The notes beneath the pieces were generated by a model. That model was not told where the DNA came from. It did no database searches and saw only the letters and a list, made by a program, of their open reading frames with translations. Source: Bacillus sp. SM2101 (GTDB lineage: Bacteria; Bacillota; Bacilli; Bacillales; SM2101). From it: 64,000 bases of DNA. The DNA lies in contig NZ_JAEUFG010000010.1 in assembly GCF_018588585.1 (NCBI RefSeq), positions 62,001-126,000 of the forward strand. Reading direction: 5' to 3'. A program made the translations under genes and the position numbers. This document shows positions 54,575 to 62,622 of the stretch, one piece after another. Position 1 is the stretch's first letter. The number at the start of each line of letters is the position of its first letter.

Positions 54575-54877
54575 CTATATTCCTTGTAAAGTTTGTAAGG
54601 CTCTTTGTGACATGCGTTGCGGTGTCCATGCTGGCTCCCATACAAGTTGCACGTTAACTGTATGAACCTCTCCCAGTTGCTCGATAACATGCTTAACACC
54701 ATTTACAATGCTATCGTGTAAAGGGCAACCAGGGGTAGTTAATGTCATGATAATTGACACATCATTAGCTGTGGATATAGTAACATCATAAATCAAACCG
54801 AGGTCAACAATATTTATGTTTAACTCCGGATCAATTACTTCATATAGACGACTGTACACTTTTTCTGTTAAGCTCAT
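54575..54877 (-). CDS. second DUF59 iron-sulfur assembly factor
   Basis: A 100-residue paralogue of the YitW-like protein: EVIDPELNINIVDLGLIYDV, the cysteine loop TLTTPGCPLHDSI and VWEPAWTPQRMS. ATG 54877 follows AAGGAGGAG; the frame extends upstream into the membrane-protein gene without a site. It is the last gene of the FNR-linked operon, so probably serves iron-sulfur assembly or repair without oxygen or under nitric oxide stress. Confidence 0.88.
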   Translation of the reverse strand: MSLTEKVYSRLYEVIDPELNINIVDLGLIYDVTISTANDVSIIMTLTTPGCPLHDSIVNGVKHVIEQLGEVHTVNVQLVWEPAWTPQRMSQRALQTLQGI

Positions 54878-54890
54878 TAAAATCTCCTCC

Positions 54891-56135
54891 TTATTTCCGA
54901 ATGACGTTGCCAATTGAAAAACAAAAGGTGGCAGTAGTTAATAACATTACTAATTGACTGATCGTATATAACGGAACACTCTTTACGATAATAGATAAAG
55001 CTATTCCAACAATGCTTATTAGAAAAGCAAGAAAAGTAGGTATGCTCATTTTCTCATTAATCATATCTTTTAACGTAGGAACAGTTTCTTTACCTATCTC
55101 TTTGCTATATCGATGCGTCCACCATAAAAACGGAACTATTTTGTATAGGTACCCCATAATACTTAATACAATCCAAGCGATAATATAGAGTAATATAAGT
55201 ATTGGAAACCAATGATGGAGACTAGGGAAAAAAGAGATAATCATTGCTAAAAAATGAATGAAAAACCCATTTATAATAGCTAATAATGAAAACATAAAAG
55301 GTTTATCAAGCTTTTTCTTAATTCTTTTAGTAAGAATGTTATTTATATGCCCCGCAAATAGATTAAAGCCAATGAATAATCCACTGACACCTATTGGTAA
55401 TAAAATTGAAATATCTAGTAAAAAAGATAATCCTGTTAAAAATAAGCCGCATACATAAACACTATACACCCAAGCGGCTAATTTCATTGAAAATCCGTGT
55501 GCAAGAGCAAACATCGGCACCATTTTATAAGAAAAACCAAAAATCAATAAAGTAAACCAGCCTGTGATTCCAAATAAAATATGTGTTTTTAACAGTGGGA
55601 TATGTTGAAATAATACTGTTCCGAACTGCAAATTATATGCTAACAATATCCCTAAAGCCAATGTAAGCAATAAGCAAATGAGTGCACTGCCAACAAACAA
55701 TGTAAGTATATTGAATTTTTCTTGTTTTTTCATAGTCATCAACATTTGAATGATAAATAATAATATTGAAAATAAAGCAATACTTCCACTGTATAGAATT
55801 GTTTTAGGTGCAAATACAAATGATAAAGCCAGGCTAGAAACTCCTATAGCACTTAAGAAAAATTGAAGAAAGCCTAAGCGTTCACTCCAAATAGGAGTAA
55901 GAAAGACAACAGGAACAAGTTGGTACATTGCCCCCATAGCCACCATCACTGCCCATCCGAGAATAAGCAAATGTGCACTACTCCATATTTCAGGTATTCT
56001 ATATAAACCTTTTACGATATTCTCACCTTGAAAAACCAGAATAAATTGACTTGCTAGAAAGGCTAATAAACTAAAAAAAATAAATAAAAATGGAAGCTTT
56101 ATATTAGTTTCAGTCGTAGCTTGCTTTGGAAACAT
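54891..56135 (-). CDS. heme-copper oxidase subunit I-like / NnrS-like membrane protein
   Basis: A 414-residue integral membrane protein with about twelve predicted helices. Histidines are placed as in heme-copper oxidase subunit I relatives: SAHLLILGWAVMVAMGAMYQ near residue 55, LLKTHILFGITGWFTLLIFG near 195 and FALAHGFSMK soon after, but the copper/tyrosine centre of true oxidases is not evident. Proteins of this kind occur with DUF2249 genes and in nitrogen-oxide clusters. Heme or copper binding is an inference. Ribosome site GGGTGA. Confidence 0.7.
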   Translation of the reverse strand: MFPKQATTETNIKLPFLFIFFSLLAFLASQFILVFQGENIVKGLYRIPEIWSSAHLLILGWAVMVAMGAMYQLVPVVFLTPIWSERLGFLQFFLSAIGVSSLALSFVFAPKTILYSGSIALFSILLFIIQMLMTMKKQEKFNILTLFVGSALICLLLTLALGILLAYNLQFGTVLFQHIPLLKTHILFGITGWFTLLIFGFSYKMVPMFALAHGFSMKLAAWVYSVYVCGLFLTGLSFLLDISILLPIGVSGLFIGFNLFAGHINNILTKRIKKKLDKPFMFSLLAIINGFFIHFLAMIISFFPSLHHWFPILILLYIIAWIVLSIMGYLYKIVPFLWWTHRYSKEIGKETVPTLKDMINEKMSIPTFLAFLISIVGIALSIIVKSVPLYTISQLVMLLTTATFCFSIGNVIRK

Positions 56136-56151
56136 AAAGTATCACCCGTTT

Positions 56152-56358
56152 TCATCTTCTAATATCAATTTGATAAGTACCATCGTCTAGCTGTTTAGTA
56201 TGGTGCGTATATTTGAGTTCATCCAATTGCTCATATAAGAACATAGGTCGTCTATCATTAATAATTGAAAGAACTTCGTTATCTTGAAGTTTTTCCAATG
56301 CTGCAAGTGTTCTCATCATTGGTTGGGGAGGCTCTAAACCTCGATTATCAAGAATCAT
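56152..56358 (-). CDS. DUF2249 protein, TusA-like
   Basis: A 68-residue single DUF2249 domain (ILDNRGLEPPQPMMRTLAAL, then NDRRPMFLYEQLDEL). Fold and P-P-x-P-M motif resemble TusA, but the sulfur-carrying cysteine of TusA is absent. ATG 56358 follows GAGGTGAG and overlaps the end of the next gene upstream by 11 bp. Confidence 0.8.
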   Translation of the reverse strand: MILDNRGLEPPQPMMRTLAALEKLQDNEVLSIINDRRPMFLYEQLDELKYTHHTKQLDDGTYQIDIRR

Positions 56359-56605
56359 TTTTCTCACCTCGCACGAAGGTCACTTTCCAATGCTTTGCTG
56401 CTACCTTCTCAACGGTATAAGTAAAACCTTTTGTTTTCATAATTGTAAGTAGCGGTGTAGGTTTAATAGGTGCGTGTAATATAAAAATGTCATCATCTTT
56501 CAATGAAGAAACAGTATTTGTTATTTTTTGAAATGGCTGAAGCTTTTTATTTATATCTTCTCTCACATCTAACTCAACGATGTTCTTTGCTTCTATATCG
56601 TTCAT
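56348..56605 (-). CDS. DUF2249 protein
   Basis: An 85-residue second DUF2249 protein (ELDVREDINKKLQPFQKITN, DDDIFILHAPIKPTPLLTIM, HWKVTFVRG). First gene of the minus-strand operon, with GGAGGAAT before the ATG and an FNR-type site 61-76 bp upstream. The pair probably acts together. Confidence 0.8.
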   Translation of the reverse strand: MNDIEAKNIVELDVREDINKKLQPFQKITNTVSSLKDDDIFILHAPIKPTPLLTIMKTKGFTYTVEKVAAKHWKVTFVRGEKNDS

Positions 56606-56638
56606 TTTTTATTCCTCCTCGTCATATCCTTTGATTTA

Positions 56639-56681
56639 ATGATAATAATTTTCAATTATGTTTGGTGTGATTCAGTTCACT
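56639..56681 (-). promoter_or_regulatory. FNR-dependent promoter of the DUF2249 operon
   Basis: TGTGATTCAGTTCACT (56666-56681) is an exact TGTGA-N6-TCACT box. Minus-strand -10 TATCAT (56644-56639) puts the start near 56632, so the box is centred at about -41.5, the class II activator position. Confidence 0.7.
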
Positions 56682-56731
56682 TGTTAATAATTTTTTCAAT
56701 AGTTACCATTCACAATTTGTCCACAAGAATA

Positions 56732-56775
56732 TGTGATGCATATCACATACATACTCAAATCAAAATAATTACAAT
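56732..56775 (+). promoter_or_regulatory. FNR-dependent promoter of the radical SAM gene
   Basis: TGTGATGCATATCACA (56732-56747), a perfect palindrome of FNR type, with -10 TACAAT at 56770-56775; predicted start near 56782 puts the box at about -42.5. Confidence 0.7.
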
Positions 56776-56805
56776 ATTTACATGAATGTTGAGGAGGTAG
56801 TCCTT

Positions 56806-57927
56806 ATGTTTGATCGAGATTTTAATAAAAATCCATTTATAGTCATTTGGGAATTAACGCGTGCTTGTCAATTACACTGCTTGCATTGTCGAGCAAAAGC
56901 TCAAACTAGACGGGACCCTAGAGAATTATCCTTTGAGGAAGGTAAACAATTAATAGATCAGATTTATGAAATGGATAATCCAATGTTGGTGTTTACAGGT
57001 GGAGACCCTTTGATGAGGGAAGATGTATATGATATTGCAGATTATGCGATAAAAAAAGGTGTAAGGGTATCCATGACACCTAGTGCCACTCCCAATGTAA
57101 CTAAACAAGCGATTGAGAAGGCAAAAGAGGTTGGTTTAGCACGGTGGGCTTTTAGTTTAGACGGTCCAACTGCTGAAGTACATGATCATTTTCGTGGAAC
57201 GAAAGGATCATTTGATTTAACAATGAATGCCATAAAATATTTACACGAGTTAGAAATTCCAGTGCAAATTAATACAGTGATTTCTCGCTACAATGTTGAT
57301 GTGCTAGAAGAGATGGCTAAGGTTGTAGAAGAGTTAAAATGCGTCCTGTGGAGTGTATTTTTTCTCGTTCCTACCGGAAGGGGGAAAGAGTCAGATATGG
57401 TATCCCCAGTACAACACGAACAGATTTTTCACTGGCTATATGAATTAAGTAAAAAGGTACCGTTTGATATTAAAACAACAGCAGCACAACATTATCGTCG
57501 TGTCGTTATTCAACAGAAAATGAAAGAAGCAAAAGATACAGATCGAGCTATCCGTTATGCAGATGCCTTAAACGAAGGAAAAACGGGTCAAATTGATGGT
57601 TTAGGTCGAGCACCAAAAGGTGTCAATGACGGCAATGGTTTTGTTTTTATATCTCATATTGGTGATGTATTTCCTAGTGGATTACTGCCTGTCAAAGCTG
57701 GAAATATTAGAGAGAAGACATTAGCGGATATTTATAGAAATTCTCCTATCTTCAAAGATTTGCGAAATCCAGACAAATTTAAAGGGAAATGTGGTGTATG
57801 TGAATTCCGCTTTGTTTGTGGTGGCTCACGTGCAAGGTCGTATGCAGTGACTGGAAATTTTTTAGAAAGTGAACCATTCTGTGTGTATATACCGAAAGCA
57901 TTGCGGTCAAAATCAGTGAATACTTAA
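56806..57927 (+). CDS. radical SAM/SPASM protein (heme-synthesis AhbD/NirJ-like)
   Basis: A 373-residue radical SAM enzyme. The cluster motif CQLHCLHC (C-x3-C-x2-C) is at residues of about 18-25 in WELTRACQLHCLHCRAKAQT, FTGGDPLMREDV gives the GGE-like SAM loop, and the C-terminal auxiliary cluster cysteines are in GKCGVCEFRFVCGGSRARSY plus EPFC. ATG 56806 follows GAGGAGGT. The layout resembles the AhbC/AhbD/NirJ and PqqE group, which modify heme precursors or peptides. No peptide substrate gene was seen nearby. Anaerobic control fits an oxygen-sensitive enzyme. Confidence 0.85.
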   Translation: MFDRDFNKNPFIVIWELTRACQLHCLHCRAKAQTRRDPRELSFEEGKQLIDQIYEMDNPMLVFTGGDPLMREDVYDIADYAIKKGVRVSMTPSATPNVTKQAIEKAKEVGLARWAFSLDGPTAEVHDHFRGTKGSFDLTMNAIKYLHELEIPVQINTVISRYNVDVLEEMAKVVEELKCVLWSVFFLVPTGRGKESDMVSPVQHEQIFHWLYELSKKVPFDIKTTAAQHYRRVVIQQKMKEAKDTDRAIRYADALNEGKTGQIDGLGRAPKGVNDGNGFVFISHIGDVFPSGLLPVKAGNIREKTLADIYRNSPIFKDLRNPDKFKGKCGVCEFRFVCGGSRARSYAVTGNFLESEPFCVYIPKALRSKSVNT

Positions 57928-57943
57928 TATAACAAGCTGAAGT

Positions 57944-57988
57944 AGGTGTAGCCTTCCTCTATATCTTTGAGTGGGATACACCTTTTTG
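57944..57988 (+). terminator. terminator of the radical SAM gene
   Basis: Stem AGGTGTA / TACACCT with a long loop, followed by TTTTTG. Confidence 0.6.
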
Positions 57989-58005
57989 TATGTAGCTATG
58001 TTAAA

Positions 58006-58097
58006 GCTCGGCCTCTTTTCATAACTAGCGTTAACTGTAGCTTTTCTTCGTTAACAAGATAGCAATTTCGTACAATCTATAATTTTTGAATAGTGCC
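58006..58097. repeat. 165-bp dispersed element, copy 14 (very degenerate)
   Basis: CGGCCTCTTTTCATAACTAG at one end, ATAGCAATTTCG in the middle and TGAATAGTGCCTTT at the other end recall the two termini. Weak. Confidence 0.4.
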
Positions 58098-58135
58098 TTT
58101 TTAACGAACGTTTTGTTTGAACATCTAGAAAAGCA

Positions 58136-59197
58136 TTAGCTATACAAATTGAGTTCTTTACCCCAAATCAAAACTTTGTCTAGATAATAGGTAAGCAATA
58201 CACCTTTGTTACCATCAAACTCTTTTTGTAATTGTACTAGTAAGCCAGTTTCAAGGACGTACTGTAAATAAGACATTTTATATAATATCATAGGGTCACC
58301 TTGAAAGGAGATTCCTCTTTTGTTCATTTCCTTAGTATATAATTGAACACAATGGTTTCGAATGCTATCATCATTGTTTTTCTCGGAATTACGTAACCCA
58401 AGATATCTTTCAACTAGTAAATTGATATCAAACCAACCTGATGCAAATCTAGACGATTCCCAATCAATCATTTGAATATGGTTGTTAGTATTTTGATGAA
58501 AATGATTGCAGCATATATTTTGTAAATGAAGGTCACCGTGTACGATGCATTGTCCATTCTTTACTAGTTCAGAAAATGATAAAGAGCTTTCACTTAATAT
58601 TTGTTGTATTATGCTGTGCGTAGGTTCTATCATTTTCTTTAAGCGCTTATGGTGTAACGCATCAATAAGATACAATTTTGTTTTTTGTATTTTAGCTTGT
58701 CTTCGTGTTTTCATTTTCTTCGAATGAAATGTTGGAAACCAGGGGTTAAACAAATCGATATTATCGTAGAAATTTTGCTCATATGAGTGGGCATGTAATT
58801 TTGCAATTGTTGGTATGATATAGTCAAAATGATTTGGAGGAGGTATTCGTCCACGCAAAGGCTCAATATATTCTATTAACATCCATGTTTCGTTATCAAA
58901 TATATTTGATTTAGTTGCGTATATTGTTGGCATGAACTCTTTTAGAAAGGGGAGAGCTTTTTCATATAAATTTATTTCTACAGTATTTCTATTTTTTGAC
59001 CCTATATAACGTTTAAAAATAATTGGTTGAATACCAAATTCTGTTGAGATGTCTAATTTATAAATCATACTTTTCGCAGATGCTCTTAATTGCTGAATTG
59101 AATCAGGAACAAATGACTTAAATTTGCCAAACTTATGTTTTATTTGATGATGAAAATCGGTGTTTTGAAAAACCTTTTTAATGTTGGCGATATCCAT
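58136..59197 (-). CDS. aminoglycoside phosphotransferase-like kinase
   Basis: A 353-residue protein of the APH/CotS-like kinase superfamily. The catalytic loop is IVHGDLHLQNI (H-G-D-x-H-x-x-N) near residue 220 and the metal-binding aspartate is in MIDWESSRF. Upstream, FKRYIGSKNRNTVEINLYEK probably gives the ATP-site lysine and glutamate. Such enzymes phosphorylate sugars or other hydroxyl compounds; CotS-type members sit in the spore coat. Its start overlaps the ATP-grasp stop by one base. Last gene of a five-gene operon. Confidence 0.8.
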   Translation of the reverse strand: MDIANIKKVFQNTDFHHQIKHKFGKFKSFVPDSIQQLRASAKSMIYKLDISTEFGIQPIIFKRYIGSKNRNTVEINLYEKALPFLKEFMPTIYATKSNIFDNETWMLIEYIEPLRGRIPPPNHFDYIIPTIAKLHAHSYEQNFYDNIDLFNPWFPTFHSKKMKTRRQAKIQKTKLYLIDALHHKRLKKMIEPTHSIIQQILSESSLSFSELVKNGQCIVHGDLHLQNICCNHFHQNTNNHIQMIDWESSRFASGWFDINLLVERYLGLRNSEKNNDDSIRNHCVQLYTKEMNKRGISFQGDPMILYKMSYLQYVLETGLLVQLQKEFDGNKGVLLTYYLDKVLIWGKELNLYS

Positions 59198-60384
59198 TAT
59201 GTGTTTTCTTCCTGTTTTTTAGTTTTCCAAGAATTATAAAGATGAGAAAATGTACTGCGCAAAAATGGCATCGGGTCATCCCATGCGAATAGTGCATATT
59301 GTTTGTTTCCAGATAGTCCCTTCTTGAAGTCATTAAAAGTCATTTCACCATATTCCCTTTTTTGGAGGTAGGCAAGGTAATACCGTACAAGATAAATCCA
59401 TTTAATGTCTTCTATTTGATACAATCGCGGTTCAGGGTCTTGACCTGTTAAGTATAGGTAGTATAAATAAGCAAAATCTATACCACAAGCCTCTGTTAAA
59501 CTATGAGAAAGCCATAATCTAGAATTGATCTCAATAAACTTAAGTTCACCATCACGGGGATCTTTTTTAAATTCGGCCATGGCTACTCCCCTACACTCCA
59601 ATTCTTTTAGAAATGGTAAGCCAACATCAATAATTTCTTCATCTCTTTTACTAATAATGAGGGCACCTGTACCCATATTTGGCGGGAATTGATGAATTTT
59701 TTGTAGTGTGAAAAGAGCCTTTACATTCATATCTTCATCAAGAAAAGTCGCCAGTTTGTAAAAAGTGCTGTCATCACCGGGAATAAATTCTTGTAGCATT
59801 AACTCACCAAATTGCCGATAGTAAGGAAAAACAGTTTTTAATTCTTCTGCACTATGAACCATGATAATTTTTTTATTAATATGTTGACGAAACTTATGTC
59901 CATAAACAGGCTTTATAATACACGGAAATGTTAATTTGTTAAGAATATCTTCCAATTCCTCTTCCAGATCTAAAAAAAAGGTTGTCGGGCATGGAATATT
60001 ATACTTTGTAGCTAGTTCATACGTTAAACGTTTATCGATTAATGCATGAATAGTTGAGTGCTCAGGTAATAAAAATAAATAATACATAGACAATATTTCT
60101 CTATGCTTTGACATAAAATAGAGAAAATCATCTGAACCAGCATATAGCACAGCTTTACAACAAAATGTCTTACCTAAATTTAATAGGAAGGTAAGCAAGC
60201 CTTCTTCATCTTTAATAGGGTCAGGACAACTCTTACATGTTGCATAACATGTTTTGCCGATTTTGTATTTTTTTCCTGTATCAAAGGCGTATACATCCAC
60301 TCCTTTTCTACCTAAACTTCTTACAATACCAATTCCATTTGCACTTAAATCAAGAACGATTGCAGGATGCTTACGCTCAACCAT
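59197..60384 (-). CDS. ATP-grasp carboxylate-amine ligase
   Basis: A 395-residue ATP-grasp enzyme, expected to couple a carboxylate to an amine through an acyl phosphate. N-terminal Rossmann-like part AIVLDLSANGIGIVRSLGRK; ATP-grasp core FPCIIKPVYGHKFRQ near residue 155, LMLQEFIPGDD, and the metal-binding ELKFIEINSRLWLSHSL near 285. A cysteine-rich stretch (CYATCKSC) lies near residue 50. It resembles the D-aspartate ligase-like group. The next-door deacetylase and glycosyltransferase suggest that it may acylate an amino sugar. Confidence 0.85.
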   Translation of the reverse strand: MVERKHPAIVLDLSANGIGIVRSLGRKGVDVYAFDTGKKYKIGKTCYATCKSCPDPIKDEEGLLTFLLNLGKTFCCKAVLYAGSDDFLYFMSKHREILSMYYLFLLPEHSTIHALIDKRLTYELATKYNIPCPTTFFLDLEEELEDILNKLTFPCIIKPVYGHKFRQHINKKIIMVHSAEELKTVFPYYRQFGELMLQEFIPGDDSTFYKLATFLDEDMNVKALFTLQKIHQFPPNMGTGALIISKRDEEIIDVGLPFLKELECRGVAMAEFKKDPRDGELKFIEINSRLWLSHSLTEACGIDFAYLYYLYLTGQDPEPRLYQIEDIKWIYLVRYYLAYLQKREYGEMTFNDFKKGLSGNKQYALFAWDDPMPFLRSTFSHLYNSWKTKKQEENT

Positions 60385-60399
60385 ATTTCAACTACCTTT

Positions 60400-61542
60400 C
60401 TATAATAAAGATTGGTACTCCTGTTCAATTTTTCTTGACATCTCGTTAACTGTTAGCTCAGCTTGTGCAAACTTGCGGGCATTTTCCCCTAGTTCGTTTC
60501 TTAAAGAGGGATTTTGGATAAGTAGTAGCAGATGCTTTGAGAGTGTTTCAATGTCACCTGGTGTTGAAAGTAAACCTTCCTTCTGATGATGAATTAATTC
60601 GGGAATTCCTCCTACATATGATGAAACGATAGGTAACCCCATATGCATCGCTTCAATGATAGAAATTGGTAGACTATCATTTATAGTAGGTAAAACAAAA
60701 ATGTCCGTTTCCTTTAATAGCTGAGGGATGTCGTCTCTACTTCCTAAGAACACTACATTTGACAAACGTAAATGTTGTGCTTGTTGTTCTAAATCCTCTC
60801 TCGTCTTACCGTCACCAATAATCCTAATTTCAACATGATCTAAATGCTCTTTAATCATGTTTAGGGCTTCTAACAAAATATGGTGACCCTTACGTTGAGT
60901 AAGACGAGCAATACAAGAAATGATCGTTTGATGACGGTTTGCACCTTTGGTGTACTCTATTTCTTCATTTTCTTCTATTCCTGTATGAACTGTTAGCATT
61001 TTTGAATCGTGTGCACCTAGTTGCTTTAGCGGTTCACGGAAATGATCTGATAGGATGATAATCTTATCCGCATATTGAACAGCCCTTTTATCAATTTCAA
61101 TAAAGTACCTTGCTGAAAGTGAATCTTTGTCTACTTCTTTAAATTTTATTCTAGTGAGGCTTAAAATCCCGTGAGGAGTATAAAGTAGTGGTTTTTCATA
61201 ATGTTCATTAAGCATACCTAAAATATACGCAGTTGCTAAATCCTGAGCGTGTAAAATATCATAACCCTCAAGGTTTTGTTGACTTAAATGTGTTAAATAT
61301 GTGTAAAAGTTAACGTCAAGCTGAAAAAACTTCTTCTTATCTTTACCGTAGCGTTGTTGGTAAAATTTCCACAAATAGTCACTTATGTTGTTCTTTGTGT
61401 TTACATAACCATCAAACTCGTTTGGACATGTAATTTCAACGACATGGCCACGATTCTCCAGGCCGTGTTTTAGATTAGTGATATAGTTAGATAAACCTCC
61501 AACATGAGGATAGTTCCAGAAAGTCGTTAGTAATATTCTCAA
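60400..61542 (-). CDS. GT4 family glycosyltransferase
   Basis: A 380-residue GT-B glycosyltransferase. The N-terminal domain begins MRILLTTFWNYPHVGGLSNY from a TTG start behind AAGGGGAAG. The nucleotide-sugar site is the E-x7-E block PISIIEAMHMGLPIVSSYVG near residue 290, preceded by the VHTGIEENEE region and GRLTQRKGHHILLEAL-like segment (ARLTQRKGHH). It transfers a sugar from a nucleotide donor in the cytosol. The family includes BshA and CotSA. Confidence 0.9.
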   Translation of the reverse strand: MRILLTTFWNYPHVGGLSNYITNLKHGLENRGHVVEITCPNEFDGYVNTKNNISDYLWKFYQQRYGKDKKKFFQLDVNFYTYLTHLSQQNLEGYDILHAQDLATAYILGMLNEHYEKPLLYTPHGILSLTRIKFKEVDKDSLSARYFIEIDKRAVQYADKIIILSDHFREPLKQLGAHDSKMLTVHTGIEENEEIEYTKGANRHQTIISCIARLTQRKGHHILLEALNMIKEHLDHVEIRIIGDGKTREDLEQQAQHLRLSNVVFLGSRDDIPQLLKETDIFVLPTINDSLPISIIEAMHMGLPIVSSYVGGIPELIHHQKEGLLSTPGDIETLSKHLLLLIQNPSLRNELGENARKFAQAELTVNEMSRKIEQEYQSLL

Positions 61543-61588
61543 TGTCCACTTCCCCTTTGTGCCCTCTAGTTTGATTTGTCATCATGTT

Positions 61589-61774
61589 TCATGTTGTTGA
61601 AGATTGAATGTTGTCGTTATTTGAATCCTCGAATGGATCTTTCTTGTCTTTCTTAAGTATCTGTTGTTGGAAATGATGATCCATCATGGCAAGTAAATCT
61701 GGTGCGGGAACTTGTAGTTTCGCTAACTTGGAAATTGTTATCTGTTTATTTGAAAAATCACCAATTGTCTTCAT
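61589..61774 (-). CDS. small protein of unknown function in the glycoconjugate operon
   Basis: A 61-residue hydrophilic protein: a first half with FSNKQITISKLAKLQVPAPD and an acidic, Asn/Ser-rich tail (KKDPFEDSNNDNIQSSTT). ATG 61774 follows TAGGAGGAT; the longer open frame upstream lacks a site. It overlaps the deacetylase gene by 17 bp, so it is translated with it. No cysteine, no membrane segment, no known family. It could be an enzyme partner, a carrier or a peptide substrate. Confidence 0.7.
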   Translation of the reverse strand: MKTIGDFSNKQITISKLAKLQVPAPDLLAMMDHHFQQQILKKDKKDPFEDSNNDNIQSSTT

Positions 61775-62429
61775 GTTGGATCCTCCTAATAATTTCAAAA
61801 GCCTCAGCATAATGTACACCAACTGTCATCCCTCTATACCTTGCTAAAAACTTTATTCCATCAAACGAACGGGGGTGGGGGAAAAGGCGCATTTCAACAT
61901 CGTAATGTTTAAGGGCATTCAATTTATTATCGATTGTATCAGTTACGTCAACATAGTAATTTGGTTTAAAAGTTTGATCATTGGTATGGTGAGTCCATTC
62001 GGTAGATGAAACTGTTTCAAAGCAAATTATGTCGATTGGGGCACTTCCAGCTATAGGACGTGCAGCAGTCATAACAGCTTGAAATGTAACTTGATGGTCC
62101 TTATTTAAATCGCCATAATGGTGAGTGAATATTTTACAAGGTTGATATATTGTAATTAACTTTTCAATTTTCTTATTAATAAGGTGAAGTGGGAAAGTTT
62201 CCATTTCTAAATTAGGATACTCGAGGAAAATAACTTCTTTTACACCTAACTCTTTATTTGCTTCTATACAGCAGTTGGTGATATATTCATCTTCTTTGTT
62301 ACGGCCTTGAGCAGTTATTACAGTAATAACTTCATAGCCACCATTTATTAATTTTTTTATAGTTGCACCCGAACCAAGCAGCTCGTCATCAGGATGGGAT
62401 GCAATAATTAAGACAGTTTTTTTTAGCAT
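61758..62429 (-). CDS. PIG-L family N-acetylglucosamine-type deacetylase
   Basis: A 223-residue PIG-L/LmbE metal-dependent deacetylase: zinc motif SHPDDE at residues of about 13-18 (IIASHPDDELLGSGATIKKL), and the second metal histidine in THHYGDLNKDHQ. Family members remove acetyl from GlcNAc conjugates (BshB in bacillithiol, MshB in mycothiol, PIG-L in GPI anchors). ATG 62429 is preferred, with GGAGATGAAGG upstream. First gene of the operon. Confidence 0.9.
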   Translation of the reverse strand: MLKKTVLIIASHPDDELLGSGATIKKLINGGYEVITVITAQGRNKEDEYITNCCIEANKELGVKEVIFLEYPNLEMETFPLHLINKKIEKLITIYQPCKIFTHHYGDLNKDHQVTFQAVMTAARPIAGSAPIDIICFETVSSTEWTHHTNDQTFKPNYYVDVTDTIDNKLNALKHYDVEMRLFPHPRSFDGIKFLARYRGMTVGVHYAEAFEIIRRIQHEDNW

Positions 62430-62577
62430 CAATCCTTCATCTCCAAAAATGTGTAATCTATTTTAGGTTATGTATATGGGTTTAATGAAAGAGTTGATAC
62501 AGACATATGCGGATAATGACTACCCATTTTTTACAGAGGAAAACATGTACGGATGAATCTTAACCGACAAATGAAGG

Positions 62578-62613
62578 AAAAAAAAGAGTAGATGGAGTAA
62601 AGCTCCACCTACT
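62578..62613 (-). terminator. terminator of the M42 peptidase gene
   Basis: Stem AGTAGGTGGAG / CTCCATCTACT (one mismatch) followed on the minus strand by CTTTTTTTT. Confidence 0.85.
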
Positions 62614-62622
62614 ATACAAGTC

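Noticed and set aside
62480..62530. Sigma-K promoter before the PIG-L operon
   Set aside because: CATAACCTA fits the -10 pattern on the minus strand, but the nearest AC is 20 bp upstream, outside the usual 16-17 bp spacing.
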